64,000 bases of DNA, taken from contig NZ_JAACFT010000012.1 in the NCBI RefSeq assembly GCF_029051685.1, positions 158,696 through 222,695 of the forward strand. Reading direction: 5' to 3'. The stretch's first letter is position 1, and each line of letters starts with the position of its first letter. The notes under the pieces are model-generated. The model saw only the letters and a list, made by a program, of their open reading frames with translations, was not told where the DNA came from and searched no databases. Positions 35,461 through 44,115 of the stretch are shown piece by piece. The position numbers and the translations under genes are program-made. This stretch comes from Bradyrhizobium sp. CSA207 (GTDB taxonomy: Bacteria > Pseudomonadota > Alphaproteobacteria > Rhizobiales > Xanthobacteraceae).

Positions 35461-36462
35461 TCACTGCGGCTTTTGCGGCAGCACGACGGTCTGGCCGGGA
35501 TAAATCAGATTGGGATTGTGGATCTTGTCGCGGTTGGCCTTGAAGATCACCGCGTAGCGCGCGCCGTCGCCGTAGGCAAGGCGGCTGAGGGCCCAGAGGC
35601 TGTCGCCGCGGGAAATCACCCGGCTGCCACCCTGCTGCGTCGGCGCAGTGCCGAACACCTCGGCGGGCGAAGCCGATGCGACCGCTGCGCCAGCGGCCTC
35701 GGCTGGCGCCCTTGCCAAAGCCCTCGGCTTCGCTGGTCCCATCATCCTGGGCTGCGCCCTGTCCGACGCCGAGGCATGGCGCGGCGCGGCTGACGGCAAC
35801 GATGCCACGATGTCCGCTTTGTCGTCCGGCTTGTCGACTTGCTTCGCCTCCTGCTTGACGGCTGGTGCCGGACGCGCGGGCGGCGGCGCGGCTTCGGCGA
35901 TCGTCACCGACATGGTGCGGCCGGATTGCGTGACGGTGCCATCCGGCGCCCTGGCGCGCAGCGTCAGCTCATAGCTGCCAGCGGGAAGCTGCGGCGGCGT
36001 CATGACGAACTGGCCCGAAGCGTCGGCCACCACGGCATCGAGCGGCTTGCCGTCACGCAGCAGCTCGACCTTCGCACCCGGCGCGGCCTGGCCGGCGATC
36101 ACCGCCGACTCGCCGTGGTCGTCGATGCGGGCGACGTCGAAACGGGGACCTGTGTCGGCTGCGGCCGGCGGCGGCTTGACCGGCGCGAGATCGGCGAGCG
36201 CGGCCGTGACCTGCTTCTGCGTCTCGGCCACGGCGCCCGCCTGCGGCGCGGCGGCCGGCGCTGCGGATGGCGCGGGCTGCGCGCCGGCGGCGAGCTTTGG
36301 CTCCCCTGCTCTCGGCTCGGGCTTGACCTCGGGCTTGGCGGCGATCTCGGCCGGCGCACCGCCCGGCAGAAACCGGCGCAGCTCTGTGGGGCCAATCACC
36401 AGCGCGGTGCCGACGACCGCAAGCACGCAGAATGCAATGAGGGCCTTGAATGCGGTTATCAT
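35461..36462 (-). CDS. LysM peptidoglycan-binding protein, membrane-anchored
   Basis: This 333-residue protein has an N-terminal membrane helix (residues ~5-22, FKALIAFCVLAVVGTALVIG), a long Ala/Pro/Lys-rich linker, a central beta domain (~105-190, VIAGQAAPGAKVELLRDGKP, Ig-like bacterial fold) and a C-terminal LysM domain (~280-333: RVISRGDSLWALSRLAYGDG, NLIYPGQTVVLP). LysM binds peptidoglycan. I chose ATG 36462 because it gives the anchor directly. It stands alone between the LTXXQ and GGDEF-EAL genes. Confidence 0.88.
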   Translation of the reverse strand: MITAFKALIAFCVLAVVGTALVIGPTELRRFLPGGAPAEIAAKPEVKPEPRAGEPKLAAGAQPAPSAAPAAAPQAGAVAETQKQVTAALADLAPVKPPPAAADTGPRFDVARIDDHGESAVIAGQAAPGAKVELLRDGKPLDAVVADASGQFVMTPPQLPAGSYELTLRARAPDGTVTQSGRTMSVTIAEAAPPPARPAPAVKQEAKQVDKPDDKADIVASLPSAAPRHASASDRAQPRMMGPAKPRALARAPAEAAGAAVASASPAEVFGTAPTQQGGSRVISRGDSLWALSRLAYGDGARYAVIFKANRDKIHNPNLIYPGQTVVLPQKPQ

Positions 36463-36729
36463 CGAAAAACAAACCCTTGGTCGTAGATCAACCGCGCCAG
36501 CCTGCGCCGATTTGGCCACGGCAGCAAGCCGGCCGATGGGATGATCGCCGCTTCGCTTCCAGGCGCCGCGGATGAACCGGCGCGCCGCCCTGGCCGGCTT
36601 CACCTGCGCTCGCCGGAACCCGCCGATTTGCTTCCGATTCATACTTCCCTAACCCTTGCAGATAACAAGCCTTGCAGGTAACCCGGTCTTGTCGGTTTTG
36701 CCGCATCTTGCATCCCACGGGAGGGCTGG

Positions 36730-39390
36730 ATGGGCACATCGATCCGATGGAGCGCGCGCATGCGCGTATTGCTCCGCCGCTGGCGCGGCGCGCCGCTGAC
36801 ATGGCTGATCGTCGGCGGCTTCGTGCTGATGGTCGCGACCGCCATCGGCACGGCGCTGACCGTCGACCGCTTCCGGCAGAACGCGATCGAGAGCGGCCGC
36901 GACAGCCTGGAGAGCGCGGTGCGGCTGCTCGCCCGACATTTCGACCGCGAGTTCGAGGATTTTGCGGTGCTGCAGAAGAGCGTCATCGCCGAGCTCGAAA
37001 GCCATGGCATCGAATCCGCGGACGTCTTCCGCAGCGAGATGGCCACGCTCGCCGTGCATGAAGCGCTGCGCGCCAAAGCCAGCGGCTGGACCGATGTCGC
37101 CGGCGCCAATGTATTCGACGCGAACGGCGTGCTGATCAACTCGTCGCGGCGCTGGCCGGTCGCCGATATTTCGATCGGCGACCGCGGCTATTTCAACCGG
37201 CTCAAGAATGATCCGGCCGCGCAGGAGGAGATCGAGGTCGTAGCGGGCCGGATCGGCAACGCGCCGGTCATCGTGTTCGCCCGGCGCGTGTCGGGGCCTC
37301 GCGGCGAGTTCTTCGGCATCGTCTCGCGCGCGATCGCGCCGGATCAGCTCGAATCGTTCTTCGCCTCGACCGGGCTCGGCGAGGACTCCTCGATCGCCAT
37401 GCATCACCAGAACGGCCAGTTGCTCGCGCGCATTCCGCATGTCGACGCCATGATCGGGCAGAACTACCGCACGGGCTCGCCGGAGCAGATGGCCGTGTTC
37501 CAGCGCACCTTCGTCACCACCCAGCTCGCAAGCCCGATCGACGGCAAGGACCGCCTCGTCGCCGCGCGCCTGCTCGCCGGCGAGCCGCTGGTCGTGATCG
37601 CGACCAAATCGCTCGACGCCACGCTCGCCACCTGGCGCACGCAAACCAAGTTCTTCGTCACCGTCGCGGTGCTGTCGGTCGGCCTGCTCGTGCTCACGCT
37701 GTTCCTGATCTTTCGCCAGGTGACGCACCGGCTCTCGCTGGAGAAGCAGCGGCTCGACACCGCGCTGAACACGATGACGCAGGGCCTTCTGATGTTCGAC
37801 CAGGACGAGCGGCTCATCGTCTGCAATCGGCGCTACGTCGAGATGTACCAACTGTCGACTGCCGTGGTGAAGCCGGGCGTCCATTTCCGCGACGTGATCC
37901 AGCACCGCCACGACACCGGCTCGTTCCACGGCGACGTCGATTGCTATTGCGACGGCATCTTGAGCAATGTCGGACTTACGCAGAGCGCCATCGTGGAGAC
38001 CGCCGACGGCCGCCTGATCGAGATCAAGAACCAGCCCGGCGCCGCCGGCGGCTGGCTCGCCACCCATGACGACGTCACCGAGCGCATCCGCGCCGACGAG
38101 CGCATCGCGCACATGGCGCATTACGACGCGCTGACCGATCTTCCCAACCGCGTGCTGATGCGCGGCCATCTGGAGCGCCGCGTCGCGGAGCTCAGCGAAG
38201 GCAAGCCGTTCGCGATCCTCTATATCGACGTCGACGAGTTCAAGGGCGTCAACGATTCGCTCGGCCACGAGGTCGGCGACGAATTGCTGCGCCAGGTGGC
38301 AAACCGCCTGCGCGCCTGCGTCAGCGGCAACGATCTGGTGGCGCGGCTAGGGGGCGACGAATTCGCCATCGTCAAGGCGGCTACCCGCGACCCGGCCGAG
38401 CTGACCGCGCTGGCGGAGCGGATCCTGAACACGCTGCGCACGCCGGTGGACTGCAAGGGCCAGGAGATCCCGACCGACGCCAGCATCGGCATCGCGATCG
38501 CGCCGGACCATGGCGACAATCTCGACGATTTGCTCAAGCGCGCCGATCTTGCGATGTACGCCGCGAAATCCGAGGGCCGCCGCACCTTCCGCATCTTCGT
38601 GCCCGAATACGATGCCAAGGCGAGGCAGCGCCGCCTCCTCGAGTTCGACCTGCGCCAGGCGCTCGCCCGCGGCGAGTTCGAGGTGCATTACCAGCCGCTG
38701 GTCGATCTTGCGGCCAATGTGGTGACCGGCTGCGAGGCACTGCTGCGCTGGCACCATCCGGAGCGCGGCATGGTCTCGCCCGCGGAATTCATCCCGGTCG
38801 CCGAAGACACCGGATTGATCGCTGAGATCGGCGAGTGGGTGCTCAAGCAGGCTTGCACGGAGGCGGCCGGTTGGCCCGGCGATATCCAAATCGCCGTCAA
38901 CGTCTCGCCGGTGCAGTTCCGCTCCAGGACGCTGGCGCTGAAGGTTGCCGCCGCGCTTGCGGAATCGGGCCTCGCGCCCGGACGGCTCGAGCTCGAGATC
39001 ACCGAGACCGTGCTGATCCGCGACGACGCCGAGGCGCTGACGATCCTGCAGCAGCTGCGCGAGCTCGGCGTGCGCATCGCGCTCGACGATTTCGGCACCG
39101 GCTATTCGTCACTGAGCTATCTGCACAGATTCCCGTTCGACAAGATCAAGATCGACCGCAGCTTCATCAGCGACATCGGCGAGCCCGAGGATTCCTCGCC
39201 GATCGTGCAGGCTGTGGTGCACATGGCCGCCGCGCGCCACATGGCGACGACGGCCGAAGGCGTCGAGACCGAGGCGCAGCGCGAGGTGCTGCGGCAGCTC
39301 GGATGCAGCCAGATGCAGGGCTGGCTGTTCAGCCCGGCGGTGCCGGCGGCGAAGTTGAAGCAGCTGCTGTCGGCGCAGGCGGCGGCCTGA
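36730..39390 (+). CDS. Membrane GGDEF-EAL cyclic-di-GMP enzyme with Cache and PAS domains
   Basis: This 886-residue protein has a TM helix (~22-42), a periplasmic Cache-type sensor (~45-300), a second TM (~312-332), a PAS domain (~345-450), GGDEF (~455-620) and EAL (~635-880). The cyclase active site is intact (GGDEF at 541-545) and so is the phosphodiesterase signature (EAL at 669-671, with ELEITET and DDFGTGYSSLSYL metal segments). Net activity cannot be told from sequence. The ATG at 36730 has GGGAGG upstream. A PilZ-like protein is encoded at 62177. Confidence 0.93.
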   Translation: MGTSIRWSARMRVLLRRWRGAPLTWLIVGGFVLMVATAIGTALTVDRFRQNAIESGRDSLESAVRLLARHFDREFEDFAVLQKSVIAELESHGIESADVFRSEMATLAVHEALRAKASGWTDVAGANVFDANGVLINSSRRWPVADISIGDRGYFNRLKNDPAAQEEIEVVAGRIGNAPVIVFARRVSGPRGEFFGIVSRAIAPDQLESFFASTGLGEDSSIAMHHQNGQLLARIPHVDAMIGQNYRTGSPEQMAVFQRTFVTTQLASPIDGKDRLVAARLLAGEPLVVIATKSLDATLATWRTQTKFFVTVAVLSVGLLVLTLFLIFRQVTHRLSLEKQRLDTALNTMTQGLLMFDQDERLIVCNRRYVEMYQLSTAVVKPGVHFRDVIQHRHDTGSFHGDVDCYCDGILSNVGLTQSAIVETADGRLIEIKNQPGAAGGWLATHDDVTERIRADERIAHMAHYDALTDLPNRVLMRGHLERRVAELSEGKPFAILYIDVDEFKGVNDSLGHEVGDELLRQVANRLRACVSGNDLVARLGGDEFAIVKAATRDPAELTALAERILNTLRTPVDCKGQEIPTDASIGIAIAPDHGDNLDDLLKRADLAMYAAKSEGRRTFRIFVPEYDAKARQRRLLEFDLRQALARGEFEVHYQPLVDLAANVVTGCEALLRWHHPERGMVSPAEFIPVAEDTGLIAEIGEWVLKQACTEAAGWPGDIQIAVNVSPVQFRSRTLALKVAAALAESGLAPGRLELEITETVLIRDDAEALTILQQLRELGVRIALDDFGTGYSSLSYLHRFPFDKIKIDRSFISDIGEPEDSSPIVQAVVHMAAARHMATTAEGVETEAQREVLRQLGCSQMQGWLFSPAVPAAKLKQLLSAQAAA

Positions 39391-39445
39391 CTCGCCGCGA
39401 AGGCGAAGCCGCGATGGCAACGCCAGACTCAGGAATACCGGACGT

Positions 39446-39568
39446 TCACATCCCCAATCTGGCGGCGCGCACTTCAGCCAGCTCGGCGTCCGGATGGGCG
39501 ACGATGGTGGCGAACATGATGCCGCTGATGATGAGCGACCAGGCGGTGTCCCAATAGATCCAAAACAC
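39446..39568 (-). CDS. Possible 40-residue membrane peptide
   Basis: A GTG start with GGAGG seven to eight bases upstream opens a 40-residue frame: MFWIYWDTAWSLIISGIMFA, then a polar tail rich in Ala/Glu/Arg. The hydrophobic N-terminal half looks like a single membrane span. The good Shine-Dalgarno and non-random composition argue for a real small gene. No family is recognised. Confidence 0.5.
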   Translation of the reverse strand: MFWIYWDTAWSLIISGIMFATIVAHPDAELAEVRAARLGM

Positions 39569-40023
39569 GTGTCAGCCTCCGTTTGAGTATCCTCCGCCCG
39601 CGAGACCCGGGGGGACGCGGGACATGGCTGCCGTTTCCCGATATGCGGCCGGGCGGACGCCCGCGAATGTGCGGGCGAAGCGCGGGGCTATTTTTGTTGG
39701 TCGGCGGGACCCTGCGATCGGTTTGACCGGTGTGGCGCTTTGCCACGACGTCTTCATCCCGCTCGTGTTCGCGGGGGCGCGGCAGCAGTTTGGGCTGGCC
39801 GGCCTGACCGCCGTGCTTGCCGCCCATGTCGGACTTACCTTCGAGATCGTTTTTGAGATCGTTTTCTTGCGCGTTTTCTTGGGGCATGTCGGATCAATTC
39901 ACTCGCGCGGCATTGGTTCGCAATGGCGTCGGCGCTCTTCGGCTGTGAACGAGTTCATAGGATCGTCGCGGTTTGCAGTGCACGATGGTTCTCGCACGGG
40001 ATTTTCGACGACGGATCCGGCTG

Positions 40024-40161
40024 ATGCGCAAACGACTGGTCGCCTGGACCCTCCTGACCTCGGCATTGCTTGCGGTCGCCGTGTGGACCGTGCTGGGACC
40101 GCCCGAGCGCGCCTCCGGCCTGCATGTCCCCTCCCGCAGCCTGGAAGCGGCGGTGCGATAG
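40024..40161 (+). CDS. Possible 45-residue exported or membrane peptide
   Basis: Beginning MRKRLVAWTLLTSALLAVAV, this short frame has a signal-like N-terminus and a polar tail. The Shine-Dalgarno is weak. It sits 120 bases before the secreted lactonase-like gene. No family is recognised, and it may be noise. Confidence 0.35.
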   Translation: MRKRLVAWTLLTSALLAVAVWTVLGPPERASGLHVPSRSLEAAVR

Positions 40162-40282
40162 AAGGCGTGACCGATACAATCTCGGCATCGATCGATCCCA
40201 ATTGGAGTTTGGTGCGACGGAGCGCCTGCCGCTATCCTCTGCCGCAAACAACAACGCCGCACCGGCTCAAGGAGGAACGCCC

Positions 40283-41410
40283 ATGCTCAGACCGACACGC
40301 CGCATCGCATCCAGAGCGCCCCGCGCTGCGATCGCCGCCACTTTGCTCGCTTTCCTCGCCCTCATTTTGGGAGTCCGCACCGGCATGGCCGAAACCTTCG
40401 CCTATATCGGCAATGCCGACAGCAACGACATCAGCGTGTTCAAGATGGACGCGAGCGGTGAGATGGTGCCGGTGCAGACGGCCGCTTTCACCGGCGTCGA
40501 GAAGCCCGGCTCCTCGACGCCGCTGGCGGTCACCCCCGACAAGCGCGTGCTGGTCGCCGGCATCCGCTCGCAGCCGTTCCAGGCGGTGAGCTTTGCGATC
40601 GACCCCAAAACCGGACAGCTCAGCCGTATCGGCGGCGGACCGCTCGCCGACAGCATGGCCAATATCGCGACCGACCGCGGCGGCAAATTCCTGTTCAGCG
40701 CCTCCTATGGCGGCAACAAGGTCGCGGTGAATCCGCTGCTCGCAAACGGCCTCGCCGGCGAGCCGAAGCAGGTGATCCCGACCGGGCTGAACGCGCACGC
40801 GATCCTGCCCTCGCCCGACAACCGCTTCGTGTTCGCAACCAATCTCGGCTCCGACCAGGTGCTGAGCTTTGCGTTTGATGCCGCCACTGGCACGCTGACA
40901 CCGGGCGATCCGCCGGCGATCAAGGTGCCGGAGAAATCGGGGCCGCGGCACTTCGTGTTCCATCCCAATAGCAAGCTCGTCTACCTCATCCACGAGCTCA
41001 ACGCCGACGTCGCGGCCTTCAGCTATGAGGGGAAGAGCGGCGCATGGCACGAAATCCAGCGCACCACGGCGCTGCCGGAAGGCTTTTCCGGCAAACCTTG
41101 GGCGGCCGACATCCACGTCACGCCGGACGGCCGCTTCCTCTACGCCTCCGAGCGCACCACCAGCACGCTCACCGCCTACAAGATCGACGCGGCGAGCGGC
41201 AAGCTGACCACGATCGGCAGCGTGCCGACCGAAAAGCAGCCGCGCGGCTTCAACATCGATCCCACCGGCCGCTATCTCGCGGCGGTCGGCGAGACGTCCG
41301 ACAGCATGACGGTCTATACAATCGACCAGACCAGCGGCGCGCTCGCCAAGCTGAAATCCTATCCCACCGGCAAGAAGCCGAACTGGGTGGAGTTCGTCAG
41401 CCTGCCGTGA
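40283..41410 (+). CDS. Lactonase family seven-bladed beta-propeller protein, exported
   Basis: This 375-residue protein has a signal sequence (AAIAATLLAFLALILG, cleavage near GMAETFA) and the repeated blades of the 6-phosphogluconolactonase-like family (VTPDKRVLVAG, DRGGKFLFSASYGGNKVAV, PSPDNRFVFATNLGSDQVLSF, VTPDGRFLYASERTTSTLTAY). The family includes Pgl and muconate-lactonising-like enzymes, but an exported member is unlikely to be the pentose-phosphate lactonase. ATG 40283 has an ideal AAGGAGG. Substrate unknown. Confidence 0.85.
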   Translation: MLRPTRRIASRAPRAAIAATLLAFLALILGVRTGMAETFAYIGNADSNDISVFKMDASGEMVPVQTAAFTGVEKPGSSTPLAVTPDKRVLVAGIRSQPFQAVSFAIDPKTGQLSRIGGGPLADSMANIATDRGGKFLFSASYGGNKVAVNPLLANGLAGEPKQVIPTGLNAHAILPSPDNRFVFATNLGSDQVLSFAFDAATGTLTPGDPPAIKVPEKSGPRHFVFHPNSKLVYLIHELNADVAAFSYEGKSGAWHEIQRTTALPEGFSGKPWAADIHVTPDGRFLYASERTTSTLTAYKIDAASGKLTTIGSVPTEKQPRGFNIDPTGRYLAAVGETSDSMTVYTIDQTSGALAKLKSYPTGKKPNWVEFVSLP

Positions 41411-41734
41411 GGGGAATCTCCTCGTACCCTCCCCTGGAGGGGGAGGGTCGGCTCACATTGAGCGCAGCGAAATGTGAGCCGGGGTGGGGTGATAGTCTCT
41501 CCGCATCGCTCACTGCCCGAATTGAGAGATCACCCCACCCCGCTCGCGCTTCGCGCGATCGACCCTCCCCCTCCAGGGGAGGGTGCGAACGGCGAACCTC
41601 ATCTTCATTTCCGCGACTAATTCAACGGGCGGCATCGCGCCGCCTGCTGCGGCATCGTCGGCCCCCATCCGCCCATGGCCGGCCGCGACCGCTTCTGCTA
41701 TCGATTGAGGCCTTGCGGCCAACCGGAATGACCT
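41411..41734. other. Intergenic region filled mostly by a palindromic element
   Basis: A 324-base gap. About half is the palindrome at 41426-41584; the rest presumably carries the promoter of the adaptor gene. No small gene is seen. Confidence 0.5.
41426..41584. repeat. Compound palindrome, ccctcccctggagggggaggg family (copy 2)
   Basis: Same outer arms (ACCCTCCCCTGGAGGGGGAG) and inner GGGGTGGGGTGAT / ATCACCCCACCCC arms as at 9788. The centre differs. Confidence 0.9.
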
Positions 41735-42646
41735 ATGCGTCCATTGCCTGCGCGTTGCTTTTTCCAAAAACTCGTTGCACTCGCCGGACTGCTGGTGCTG
41801 TCCGCCCAGCCCGCGCCTGCCGCCGACGACGCCTCCAAGGATGCGCCCAAGGACACGCCGAAGGGGCCGGCGGTCACGGTGCTGAAGGCGGCAAAGTCCT
41901 GTTTCTCCGACATCGTCGAGGCCACGGGCACGATCGTCGCGCGCGAGGAAACCTCGGTGCGGCCGGAGCGGCCGGGGCTGAAGGTGACGGAGGTGCTGGC
42001 GGAAGCCGGCGACACCACCACGGCCGGCCAGTTGCTGGCACGGCTGGCGCTGCCCGAAGGCGGCACGCTCCAGGTCGCAGCCCCGGTGGCGGGCATCATC
42101 GCCACGTCGACGGCGCAGATCGGCGGACTCGCTTCGGCTAAGGGCGAAGCGCTGTTCACGATCGTGGCGCGCAGCGAATATGATCTCGTCGGCCTGGTGG
42201 CGACCAGCGACATCAGGAGGCTTGCGGTCAACCAGCCGGCGACCGTGCGCATCGCCGGCGCCGGCGATATGGACGGCAAGGTGCGCCGCATCGGGCCGAC
42301 AGTCGAGCCGAACATCCAGCAGGGCCTCGTCTATATCGGCATCTCGTCGCAGAAGCGGCTGTTGCTGAACGCGAGCGGACGGGCGCTGATCAAGACCGGG
42401 CAGAGCTGCAACGTCGCGGTGCCGCTGACCGCCGTGCAATATTCGTCCGCCGGCACCGTGGTGCAGGTGATCCGGCGCAACCGCGTCGAGACCAAGCGCG
42501 TCGAGGTTGGATTGATGTCGGGCGGCAATATCGAGGTCCGCGACGGCCTCAATGAAGGCGACATCGTCGTCGCCCGCGCCGGCGCGCTGCTGCGCGAAGG
42601 CGACCCGGTGCGCCCGGTGATGGCGAGCGCGGAAGCGGCGAAGTAG
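41735..42646 (+). CDS. Orphan RND-type periplasmic adaptor, hairpin-less, paralogue of 18553
   Basis: This 303-residue protein has a signal peptide (LVALAGLLVLSAQPAPAAD) and no membrane anchor after it. It shows the same short adaptor layout as the protein at 18553: lipoyl halves (~60-103 and ~112-140) joined by only LALPEGGT, a beta-barrel and a C-terminal domain (ETKRVEVGLMSGGNIEVRDG). C56 (KSCFSDIV) and C225 (GQSCNVAVP) match C52 and C232 of the other copy in position and context. No pump or channel gene is adjacent. The next gene, on the opposite strand, is a second caspase-fold protein. Confidence 0.82.
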   Translation: MRPLPARCFFQKLVALAGLLVLSAQPAPAADDASKDAPKDTPKGPAVTVLKAAKSCFSDIVEATGTIVAREETSVRPERPGLKVTEVLAEAGDTTTAGQLLARLALPEGGTLQVAAPVAGIIATSTAQIGGLASAKGEALFTIVARSEYDLVGLVATSDIRRLAVNQPATVRIAGAGDMDGKVRRIGPTVEPNIQQGLVYIGISSQKRLLLNASGRALIKTGQSCNVAVPLTAVQYSSAGTVVQVIRRNRVETKRVEVGLMSGGNIEVRDGLNEGDIVVARAGALLREGDPVRPVMASAEAAK

Positions 42647-42671
42647 GTCTCCAACGGCAGATGCGGTCCTT

Positions 42672-42839
42672 ACCCTCCCCCGGAGGGCCCTGGAGGGGGA
42701 GGGTCGGTTCGCATGCAGCGAAGCGAAATGCGAAGCGGGGTGGGGTGACAGTCCATCCAATCAAGCGGTGCCCGAGTGGAGAGATCACCCCACCCCGCTC
42801 GCGCTTCGCGCGATCGACCCTCCCCCTCCAGGGGAGGGT
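42672..42839. repeat. Compound palindrome, ccctcccctggagggggaggg family (copy 3)
   Basis: The left arm has a small insertion (CCCGGAGGGCCCTGGAGG); the right arm and inner GGGGTGGGGTGA arms match copies 1 and 2. It lies between two convergent genes and may act as a bidirectional terminator. Confidence 0.9.
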
Positions 42840-42842
42840 GAA

Positions 42843-43691
42843 CTAGCCGCCGGCCTCACTGAGGCGGACGTCTTCGAGCAGCGACGAGGACACGGTCGGG
42901 ACCTGGTCGCCTTCGGAGGCGCGGGAGATGGCGACGCGGGTCTTGTTGAAGACGCTTTCGGCGCTGGCCTGGGCATCGAGGTTGTTGAGAAGCTCGCTGA
43001 CCAGCGTGCTGTGCTCGCCCTTGCCGTCGTCGGCGACCTTGCCGGGCGACGCCGAGGAGAGGATCAACGCATTGTCGGGCGTGCCGATCGGCGCCAGGCC
43101 GTGGCTGTAGGAACGGAAGCGGCGCTCATAAGGATTGCGGCGGGAAGCATCGACGACAACGAGCTTGGCCTTGGCGCCCTGCTCCTTCATCATCTCAAGC
43201 ACGCCCTCGATGGAGACGCCGTGGCGGCGGACGTCGCTCTCCTTCCAGATCACGGCATCGACCGGCATCATGTAGCTCTCGCGGCCGGCCTGCACGCCAT
43301 AGCCGCCGAAGAACAGCATGACGACGGTATCGTGCTTGATCCGGGACTTCAGGCGGTTGACAGCACGGAGCATGTCGTCCTTGCTCGCGTCTTCCACCAT
43401 GTCGACGTCAAAGCCGTTCTTGCGCAGCGCCGAGGACAGCGCGCGGGCGTCGTTGATCGACTGCGTCAGCGGTGCGCTGGCGTCGGGATAGTGGCCATTG
43501 CCGATGACCAGCGCCAGACGCGAGGCATGGCCGATCGAGCCCGTGATCTGGTCGGTGGTGACCGCCCTGGCGGCATCGATTGCGCGCATGTTGAGAGCAG
43601 CATGGGCGCCGATCGCCAGCGACACCGTGCCGATGAGGGCCGCGGCGACCGCAATCGTGCGTCGGGAGAGATCGAGCTGCCTTACATTCAT
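42843..43691 (-). CDS. Caspase-fold pseudo-peptidase, Tyr/Ser type
   Basis: This 282-residue protein has an N-terminal hydrophobic segment (~12-33, TIAVAAALIGTVSLAIGAHAA; signal or anchor) and a caspase p20-like domain (~57-270). Motifs follow the order of active relatives: RLALVIGNGHYPDA, INDARALSSAL, LFFGGYG, VVDASRRNPYERRF. The catalytic His is Tyr131 and the catalytic Cys is Ser183, so it belongs to the YS pseudo-orthocaspases. It is clearly a paralogue of the domain at 16218, sharing for example DASRRNP and ERRFRS, but has no TPR part. It is convergent with the adaptor gene at 41735. Confidence 0.88.
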   Translation of the reverse strand: MNVRQLDLSRRTIAVAAALIGTVSLAIGAHAALNMRAIDAARAVTTDQITGSIGHASRLALVIGNGHYPDASAPLTQSINDARALSSALRKNGFDVDMVEDASKDDMLRAVNRLKSRIKHDTVVMLFFGGYGVQAGRESYMMPVDAVIWKESDVRRHGVSIEGVLEMMKEQGAKAKLVVVDASRRNPYERRFRSYSHGLAPIGTPDNALILSSASPGKVADDGKGEHSTLVSELLNNLDAQASAESVFNKTRVAISRASEGDQVPTVSSSLLEDVRLSEAGG

Positions 43692-44115
43692 CTCGGTTCG
43701 TTCCTGTCAGTGCCAAAGACCAGCCAAGCGCGCGCACACTGCTTGAGTAGCGCGAAGGCGGCATTGGGTTTGAGGGATTGGCCCGGGGTGTGCCCCCGAA
43801 TAGCGCGCAATTTGCGGCACCGCACCAAACAAACCCTTAGCCGGATATAGGCCTCCCGGCAAGAGATTGCCCAAAATTTGAGCTAAGTGGCTGAATGCAT
43901 TAGCCAATCCTACGGCCGCGATCTGCGTATTTTTTCATCGCCACCCCCTTGTCACAGCCCCTCATCATGCAGTCCTCGTGCCGGATTTTCCGTGACCCTC
44001 GTCACATTTGAATTTCCTGCGAATCCGGGTAGTTTTTTCAAAGACTTGCGGGGGTGGCGTGCAGCTGGGAGCATGCCGGCCGGCCCTCGGCCAAGGCCCC
44101 GCGACCAGGTATTTC
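43692..44115. other. Divergent promoter region
   Basis: A 424-base gap between the caspase-fold gene (leftward) and the 576-residue gene (rightward). It contains a CRP-like site at 43991-44006. No terminator or small gene is evident. Confidence 0.5.
43991..44006. promoter_or_regulatory. CRP-like binding site
   Basis: CGTGACCCTCGTCACA matches TGTGA-N6-TCACA at 9 of 10 positions. It lies 110 bases before the start at 44116. Confidence 0.5.

Larger units (their letters stand above)
39391..40282. other. Long intergenic stretch with possible small membrane peptides
   Basis: Nearly 900 bases with no gene of normal size. Several frames stay open for long distances because of base composition, but none shows recognisable protein character. 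Two short hydrophobic frames (39446-39568 minus and 40024-40161 plus) are listed separately. A short tandem TCGAGATCGTTTTTGAGATC-like duplication is visible near 39843-39866. Confidence 0.45.

Noticed and set aside
39624..40589. A 321-codon plus-strand frame spanning the gap before the lactonase-like gene
   Set aside because: It runs into the lactonase gene in another frame and has no recognisable protein features. The real gene starts at 40283 with an ideal Shine-Dalgarno.
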